DNA of 11,320 nt. It comes from Dehalococcoidia bacterium. Its GTDB lineage: Bacteria; Chloroflexota; Dehalococcoidia; UBA2979. Below, one piece after another: positions 7,529-11,320 of this stretch. A program made the position numbers and the translations under genes. Numbering within the stretch: position 1 is the stretch's first letter; the number at the start of each line of letters is the position of its first letter. A model generated the notes under the pieces. The model was not told the DNA's origin, ran no database searches, and saw nothing but the letters and a program-made list of their open reading frames with translations. The stretch is from positions 1 to 11,320 of the forward strand of contig JALOAM010000100.1 in assembly GCA_023228765.1 (NCBI GenBank), given 5' to 3'.

Positions 7529-8653
7529 TCAGTCAGGTACGTGGAGCGTGCACAGTGGGTCATCGCCCACCACCGAGCCCGTGGCCGCCAGCGCCCTCGC
7601 GCGTGAGCCGCCGCAGAGTTCCGAGTACGCACACCGGCCGCCTCGTCCGGTCAGCGCTCCGGGGTCGCGGAGCGTCCGGAAGAGCGTCGAGTTCCGGTAC
7701 ACCTCGGCGAGGTCGTCCGTGCGGACATTCCCGGCGGGCACCTGCAGGAAGCCGGACGGACAGATCCCACCGAGGTGGTCGATGAACATGAAGCCCTTGC
7801 CGTCGTTGACGCCCTGCGTCCGCAGGCCCTCCGACGACTGTGCGATCTGGTAGCCGGCGCCGGTCAACCGGACGCTCCCGGTCCCACGCTCGCGGACGCG
7901 GCGGAGCATCGTGCGCCGGTACTGCGGAGCCGCGGTCGTGCGGACCGCGAAGGGGGCGTGTTCGCTGAAGGCTGCCAACCACTCCCAGCTCGCCTCTGCT
8001 TCCTCTGCGGTGATCATCTGGTCCGCCCGGGCGCGGCCCGTGGGGACCAGGTAGAAGACGCTCCAGACGCGCACCCGGTATTCGGCGAGCAACGTCGCGA
8101 TCTCCTCCATCTGGTGGAGGTTGTGGCGCGCAATGGTCGTCCCCACCTGCGTCGGCATCCCGAGGTCGCGGAGGTGGGCGAGCGTCTGTACCGCCCGATC
8201 GTAGGTGCCGGGCACCCCGCGGAAGCCATCGTGCGTCGCTGCGTCGCCGCCGTCCAGGCTCACGTGCACCATGCTGACCCCGATGTCCCGCAGACGCTGG
8301 AGGCGGGTGCGGTCCGCCAGCGCCGTCGTGGTCGGCGAGACCGCGACCCGGAGCCCGCGCCCGATGGCGCGCGTGGCGATCTCGAACAGGTCGGGACGCA
8401 TCAGCGGATCGCCCCCGGTGAGCACGAGCACGGGCGGCTTCAACTCGGCGATCCGGTCGACGACGGTGAACGCCTCGTCGGTGGTGAGTTCGTCCGGGTG
8501 ACGGCGGGGTTGCGCCTCGGCGCGACAGTGCACACAGGCGAGCGCGCACGCCCGCGTCACCTCCCACGCGATCGTGAACGGTCGCTCGTTGAAGTCGACG
8601 TCGAAGACCTCGGGGCGTCCGGGTCGCGTCGTCGTCTCAGTTGGTCGCGTCAA
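7529..8653 (-). CDS. AhbD/TIGR04053-like radical SAM protein with reduced cysteine set (374 aa)
   Basis: Radical SAM enzyme with C36, C40 and C43 in TRACALACVHC (CX3CX2C), followed by LTGGDPLMRPDLF (the GGE-type SAM-binding motif) and SLDGGDAATHDGFRG. It most resembles AhbD, which decarboxylates two propionates of Fe-coproporphyrin III to form heme, and the related TIGR04053 radical SAM/SPASM family. C-terminal cysteines are C298, C341, C347 and C368. Relatives usually read KCGxCExxxxC before GGSRARA, but here the first Cys is G338 (codon GGC). The start is TTG 8653: AGGAGG lies six bases upstream (8660-8665), and the coding region overlaps the end of the upstream ahbC-like gene by 17 bases, suggesting translational coupling. 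In-frame ATGs at 8668 and 8719 lack a ribosome binding site. A tetrapyrrole substrate is inferred from the family and from its neighbours. Confidence 0.88.
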   Translation of the reverse strand: MTRPTETTTRPGRPEVFDVDFNERPFTIAWEVTRACALACVHCRAEAQPRRHPDELTTDEAFTVVDRIAELKPPVLVLTGGDPLMRPDLFEIATRAIGRGLRVAVSPTTTALADRTRLQRLRDIGVSMVHVSLDGGDAATHDGFRGVPGTYDRAVQTLAHLRDLGMPTQVGTTIARHNLHQMEEIATLLAEYRVRVWSVFYLVPTGRARADQMITAEEAEASWEWLAAFSEHAPFAVRTTAAPQYRRTMLRRVRERGTGSVRLTGAGYQIAQSSEGLRTQGVNDGKGFMFIDHLGGICPSGFLQVPAGNVRTDDLAEVYRNSTLFRTLRDPGALTGRGGRCAYSELCGGSRARALAATGSVVGDDPLCTLHVPD

Positions 8654-9830
8654 TGCCGACCTCCTCATCGCTGAGGTAGCAGAGCGGATCCATGCCCCAC
8701 GGGTCGCCCGTGACGGCATCTGCCCGCGAGCGGAAGTTGCCGTTGCAGAGGTCGAGGTACTGACACCCCTGGCAGCGGGCCGGGAGTCGCTGGTGACGGT
8801 CGCGTAGCTCCGTCAGCAGCGGCGGAGGGGCGTCATCCCATATCTCCGTGAACGACTGCTCTCGCACGTTGCCGAGGGGGCGCCACCGCCAGAACTGGTC
8901 GGCGTACACCGTCCCGTCCGCATCGATGCTGGCGATCGCGTGCCCGGAGCCGTTGCCGCCGTTCCAGCGGAGCAGCTGGCGGACCTCCTCGACGCGCTCG
9001 GGTGCGTGGGCGCTGACGAACATCAGGAGGTACGCCGCGTCGCTGTGGTTGTCCGCCGTGAGCACCTCCGGGCTGCGCCCTGCCTTGCTCATCGCCAGCA
9101 CTCGCCCGAACACGTAGTCCATGGCGGCGCGGGTCTCGGCGTGGGTCGGCGTGAAGTCCTGGATGCGCGCTCCCCGGCCCGTTGGCGCCAGGTGGTAGAT
9201 GCACAGGCGCGGGACGTCCCGCTCCTCCATCAGGTCGAAGATCCACGGCAGGTCGTCCATGTTGGACCGTGTGAGGGTGACGCGGAGCCCCACCTTGAGC
9301 CCGGCCTGGCGGCAGGCCTCGATCCCGCGCATGGAGGCATCGAACGCGCCGCGGGAGCCGCGGAAGCGGTCGTGGACCTCCGGGCGTCCGTCCACGCTGA
9401 TCCCGACGTAGGAGACCCCGATGTCGGCGAGGGCCTCGGCGGTCTCGTCCGTGATCAGCGTCCCGTTCGTCGAGATCACCACGCGCATGCCGCAGTGACG
9501 TGCGTGCCGGGCGAAGTCGAGCAGGGCGGGGTGCCGGAGGGGTTCGCCCCCGGACAGCAGCAGGACGGGCACATGGGCCTCGGCGAGGCCTTCGATCATC
9601 GCGAGACCCTCGGCCGTGGAGAGCTCGCCGGGGTACTCACGGTCGGCGGAGTCGGTGTAGCAGTGGGCGCAGTGCAGATTGCAGCGCCGCGTGGTATTCC
9701 AGACCACCACCGGTCGCTTGTCCTGCGAGTAGTGCAGGAGCTGCGACGGCAGCGTCGCGCTCTGGCGTCCGAACCGCAGCGGGTCGGCCTCGGTGATGGC
9801 TCCGGTCAGCAGGCTGGTCACGCCGAGCAT
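8637..9830 (-). CDS. ahbC: AhbC-like radical SAM protein (12,18-didecarboxysiroheme deacetylase / NirJ family)
   Basis: 397-aa radical SAM/SPASM-type protein. The N-terminus MLGVTSLL, the segment PVVVWNTTRRCNLHCAHCYTDS (C50, C54, C57), LLSGGEPL, VISTNGTLIT and GVSYVGISVDG match AhbC closely. The C-terminus has C353-X2-C356-X5-C362 and C384 (CYLSDEEVG), the complete auxiliary-cluster set of AhbC/NirJ, though CNGN replaces the usual CGGN. AhbC removes two acetate groups from 12,18-didecarboxysiroheme to give Fe-coproporphyrin III in the siroheme-dependent heme pathway; NirJ acts on the same substrate in heme d1 synthesis. The extended MxGVTxLL start, absent from NirJ, favours AhbC. I chose ATG 9830 because GGAGGT (9835-9840) lies just upstream and it matches family starts; ATG 9848 would add six residues without a good ribosome binding site. 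It is the first gene of the operon. The companion decarboxylase genes ahbA and ahbB are not in this window. Confidence 0.9.
   Translation of the reverse strand: MLGVTSLLTGAITEADPLRFGRQSATLPSQLLHYSQDKRPVVVWNTTRRCNLHCAHCYTDSADREYPGELSTAEGLAMIEGLAEAHVPVLLLSGGEPLRHPALLDFARHARHCGMRVVISTNGTLITDETAEALADIGVSYVGISVDGRPEVHDRFRGSRGAFDASMRGIEACRQAGLKVGLRVTLTRSNMDDLPWIFDLMEERDVPRLCIYHLAPTGRGARIQDFTPTHAETRAAMDYVFGRVLAMSKAGRSPEVLTADNHSDAAYLLMFVSAHAPERVEEVRQLLRWNGGNGSGHAIASIDADGTVYADQFWRWRPLGNVREQSFTEIWDDAPPPLLTELRDRHQRLPARCQGCQYLDLCNGNFRSRADAVTGDPWGMDPLCYLSDEEVGIDATN
8660..8665 (-). promoter_or_regulatory. Ribosome binding site AGGAGG fixing a TTG start
   Basis: Minus-strand AGGAGG lies inside the 3' end of the ahbC-like gene, six bases before TTG 8653. 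It is the only consensus Shine-Dalgarno near any candidate start of the second radical SAM gene, and so it decides the start. It implies that ribosomes finishing ahbC reinitiate on the next gene. Confidence 0.75.
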
Positions 9831-9834
9831 AGGC

Positions 9835-9840
9835 ACCTCC
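9835..9840 (-). promoter_or_regulatory. Ribosome binding site GGAGGT of the ahbC-like gene
   Basis: Minus-strand GGAGGT is followed after four bases by ATG 9830. This supports the shorter start over ATG 9848, where no purine-rich site is found at the right distance. Confidence 0.75.
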
Positions 9841-9849
9841 GCAGGCATT

Positions 9850-9880
9850 CAATTCACTGCGTGCGGAGGGGGCAATTCAC
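9850..9880 (-). repeat. Paired GTGAATTG direct repeats, 23-bp period, before the ahbC-like gene
   Basis: On the minus strand the octamer GTGAATTG occurs twice (9873-9880 and 9850-9857) with a 23-bp step. It lies 20-50 bases upstream of the ahbC start. The arrangement could be a tandem regulator site, or part of the untranslated leader. No matching regulator gene is in the window. Confidence 0.5.
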
Positions 9881-9881
9881 C

Positions 9882-9898
9882 AGGTTCGCGTGGAACCT
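9882..9898. promoter_or_regulatory. 17-bp dyad AGGTTC-N5-GAACCT, possible operator
   Basis: Perfect six-base arms (9882-9887 and 9893-9898) around GCGTG. It overlaps a second small palindrome GGAACCTTCC (9892-9901). Its place about 50-70 bases upstream of the operon's first start codon fits an operator, but the binding protein is unknown. Confidence 0.45.
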
Positions 9899-9913
9899 TC
9901 CAGATGCCGCATA

Positions 9914-9935
9914 CCTGCGAGGCGACCCCCGCAGG
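9914..9935 (-). terminator. Weak hairpin, possible end of the CotH transcript
   Basis: CCTGCG (9914-9919) and CGCAGG (9930-9935) form a 6-bp stem with a 10-base loop, 80 bases after the stop of the CotH gene on the minus strand. No U-run follows, so this is only a tentative terminator; it may equally belong to the control region of the ahbC operon. Confidence 0.25.
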
Positions 9936-9973
9936 AGCGCCAACTCTCCACCGATTCAGGCCGTTCGTCCTGT

Positions 9974-10004
9974 GAATCGCGGGACTGCAGCTCGCGGAAT
10001 CGCG
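9974..10004. repeat. Paired GAATCGCG direct repeats, 23-bp period
   Basis: GAATCGCG occurs at 9974-9981 and 9997-10004, again 23 bp apart. The first copy also pairs with CGATTC at 9952-9957 to make an imperfect inverted repeat with inner AGG/CCT arms. The shared core GAATYG links these copies to the GTGAATTG pair nearer the ahbC start. Confidence 0.45.
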
Positions 10005-10015
10005 TGCGCCACGGC

Positions 10016-11320
10016 CTACGCGAGGAACGTGGCGAGGGCGTCCTCCTGTTGCTGTAGCGCCTCGATCAGCGCGTCCACTTCGCCGTCCAGCGCGCCGCGA
10101 TCCTCGACGAACGGGGCGCGGAGGTCGGCCTGCCGCCGCAGGGTGGCCTCCCAGCGCGCGACCGTCAGCAGCGGTGCGTCCTGCCGGAGGTAGTCGACGT
10201 AGCGGGCGTAGTAGACCGGGTCGTCGAGGAGGAACCGGATGAGCGGCCAATCGTCCCCGACGCCTGCGCGGTCCAGCGTCGTGTTGGCGGGGCTCCCGGG
10301 CCCGTCGCCGCCATCGAAGAGTTGAGGCCCCGTCAACGCTCCATCCGGAAGCACGGGGGCGTCACCTCCTCCGGAGCCCCCGGGGGCTTCGCGGAAGCCT
10401 CCACCGAACCCGGACCCGAGGATCAGGTTGTGGTCCCACGAGATCCAGGTCAGCCGGTCAGTCTCCGGGTCGTGGTAGAGGTAGAAGTTGTGAGCCATCC
10501 CCCCGTACGTGTCCCAGTGCTCGAGGCCCGCGCCGAGGCCCAGCCACTCCAGGAACTCGTCCACGTCGAAGACGCGCTCGAACTCTGAGCGCCACGCTTC
10601 CGGGTCGGTCGTCCGGGTGGACGAATGCAGCACGTCATAGAGCCGCTCGACATCGCTCCAGTCGGCGACCTCCTCGTTGTTCTCCTTCTGGAAGCTCGAG
10701 GAGATCTGGTCACGGGTGCCCTCGGACAGGCGTGCGCCCTGGCCGTCGCCCTCGTAGATGTTGCCCTCGTCGCTTCCGAACGCTCGTGAGATCACGGTGT
10801 CGTCCGTGACCTCGATGACGGTGTAGAGCCCGAGGCTCGTCGGACCCTCGCCACGGTCGAGGACGACCTCGTAGGCCGCCGTACGCGATGCGACGAGGCC
10901 GGCCTCGTCGAGGACGGCGTACGCGAGCGTCTCTCGCAGGCCCTGTGTGTCGTCGCCGAAGTTGTTCGAGAGCGAGAGCTGCTTGAAGCCGTAGAACCGC
11001 TGGTTGTCGATCTCCGGGTAGTCGCCCTCGAACTCGTCGAAGTCGAACTTCAGCGGGAGTTTGTCAGTCCCACCACTCCACGCGGAACTCAGCGACGAGT
11101 TGCCCTTGAACCGCACACCGACGTTCGTCCAGGTGAGCCCGTCGAACTCGATGGTCGCGGGGACCCACATCGGATCTCGCCACCACCGGGGCCGCCGCCC
11201 GGCCTGACGAGGCCCGACGGTGGCGCTCCGCTGCCGCGCTCGCCGTGGAGGTTCGTCATGTCCTCGAGCATCGCCGTCCACTGTTCTGGCGTGACCCACA
11301 CCGTGAGCTGGTTCACCCGA
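10016..11320 (-). pseudogene. CotH-kinase family protein, frameshifted and cut by the window edge
   Basis: Most of the gene (about 11175 down to the TAG at 10016-10018) encodes a CotH-like kinase-fold protein. It contains DPMWVPATIEFDG and RFKGNSSL (codons near 11113-11090), LPLKFDFDEF, FGFKQLSL-type and LSNNF segments, LRETLAYAVL, GLVASRTAAY, HNFYLY (from 10492) and SWDHNL (from 10438), plus a Gly-rich insert. The two Asp-bearing segments around 10438-10513 correspond to the catalytic and metal-binding region. The expected N-terminal CotH segment, NQLTVWVTPEQWTAMLEDM, is present at 11313-11257 but in another reading frame; it stays open to the window edge, so the true start lies outside. The frames differ by one missing base, within a GC-rich Gly-coding linker (about 11175-11215). 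CotH phosphorylates spore coat proteins in Bacillus; in other bacteria its targets are mostly unknown. The frameshift may be real or a sequencing error. Confidence 0.85.

Noticed and set aside
8654..8719. Longer start (ATG 8719) for the AhbD-like gene
   Set aside because: There is no ribosome binding site. The added residues are an out-of-frame reading of the conserved AhbC C-terminus, and TTG 8653 has a consensus AGGAGG.
8637..9830. Calling the first radical SAM gene nirJ
   Set aside because: The N-terminal extension before the radical SAM motif and the WNTTRRCNL form fit AhbC better than NirJ. The two families are close, so NirJ-like chemistry cannot be excluded.
9831..9848. ATG 9848 as start of the ahbC-like gene
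   Set aside because: There is no purine-rich site upstream, and the family normally begins at the methionine encoded at 9830, which follows GGAGGT. It is still possible.
9850..10004. CRISPR-like array from the 23-bp-spaced repeats
   Set aside because: The repeats are only 8 bases long with two copies each, and no cas genes are present.
11176..11299. Start of the CotH gene at 11299 in the downstream frame
   Set aside because: The residues before DPMWVP are Arg/Pro-rich and unlike CotH, whereas the other frame carries the true N-terminal segment up to the window edge.

Overview
The window is GC-rich chromosomal DNA with tightly packed long genes, GTG and TTG starts alongside ATG, AGGAGG/AAAGG-type ribosome binding sites and long spurious antisense frames caused by third-position GC bias. 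This suits a free-living, high-GC bacterium such as a Chloroflexota or Actinomycetota soil lineage. No marker gene settles the phylum, so the assignment is a guess. I saw no tRNA, rRNA, CRISPR array, insertion sequence or phage gene.

Layout: (1) 1-1041, plus strand: the 3' part of an amidase-signature hydrolase that enters from the left edge. (2) 1061-1092: a perfect hairpin between convergent genes, probably a shared terminator. (3) 2684-1113, minus: a second, complete amidase. (4) 2685-3016: no gene, but a strong hairpin lies just behind the next gene. (5) 5902-3017, minus: a 961-residue metallopeptidase-like protein with an FTP/thermolysin-like layout but an unusual HELGGH (HExxxH) active-site motif. 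(6) 5903-6178: no gene, several palindromes. (7) 9830-6179, minus: a compact three-gene operon of an AhbC-like radical SAM protein, an AhbD/TIGR04053-like radical SAM protein, and a ~12-helix NnrS-like membrane protein. (8) 9831-10015: a short intergenic region dense in small direct and inverted repeats, the likely control region of that operon. (9) 11320-10016, minus: a CotH-kinase family gene, cut by the right edge and broken by an apparent one-base deletion.

How the genes may work together: the operon is the most coherent unit. AhbC and AhbD are known from the siroheme-dependent (alternative) heme pathway and are close relatives of NirJ of heme d1 synthesis. NnrS proteins are heme/copper membrane proteins tied to nitric oxide physiology. 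Two tetrapyrrole-tailoring enzymes coupled to one putative heme membrane protein suggest a dedicated cofactor route, possibly for an anaerobic or nitrogen-oxide process; this is inference. The flanking amidases, metallopeptidase and CotH gene have no evident functional link to it. The two most unusual items are the HExxxH peptidase and the radical SAM/NnrS operon, whose second enzyme lacks one expected cluster cysteine.
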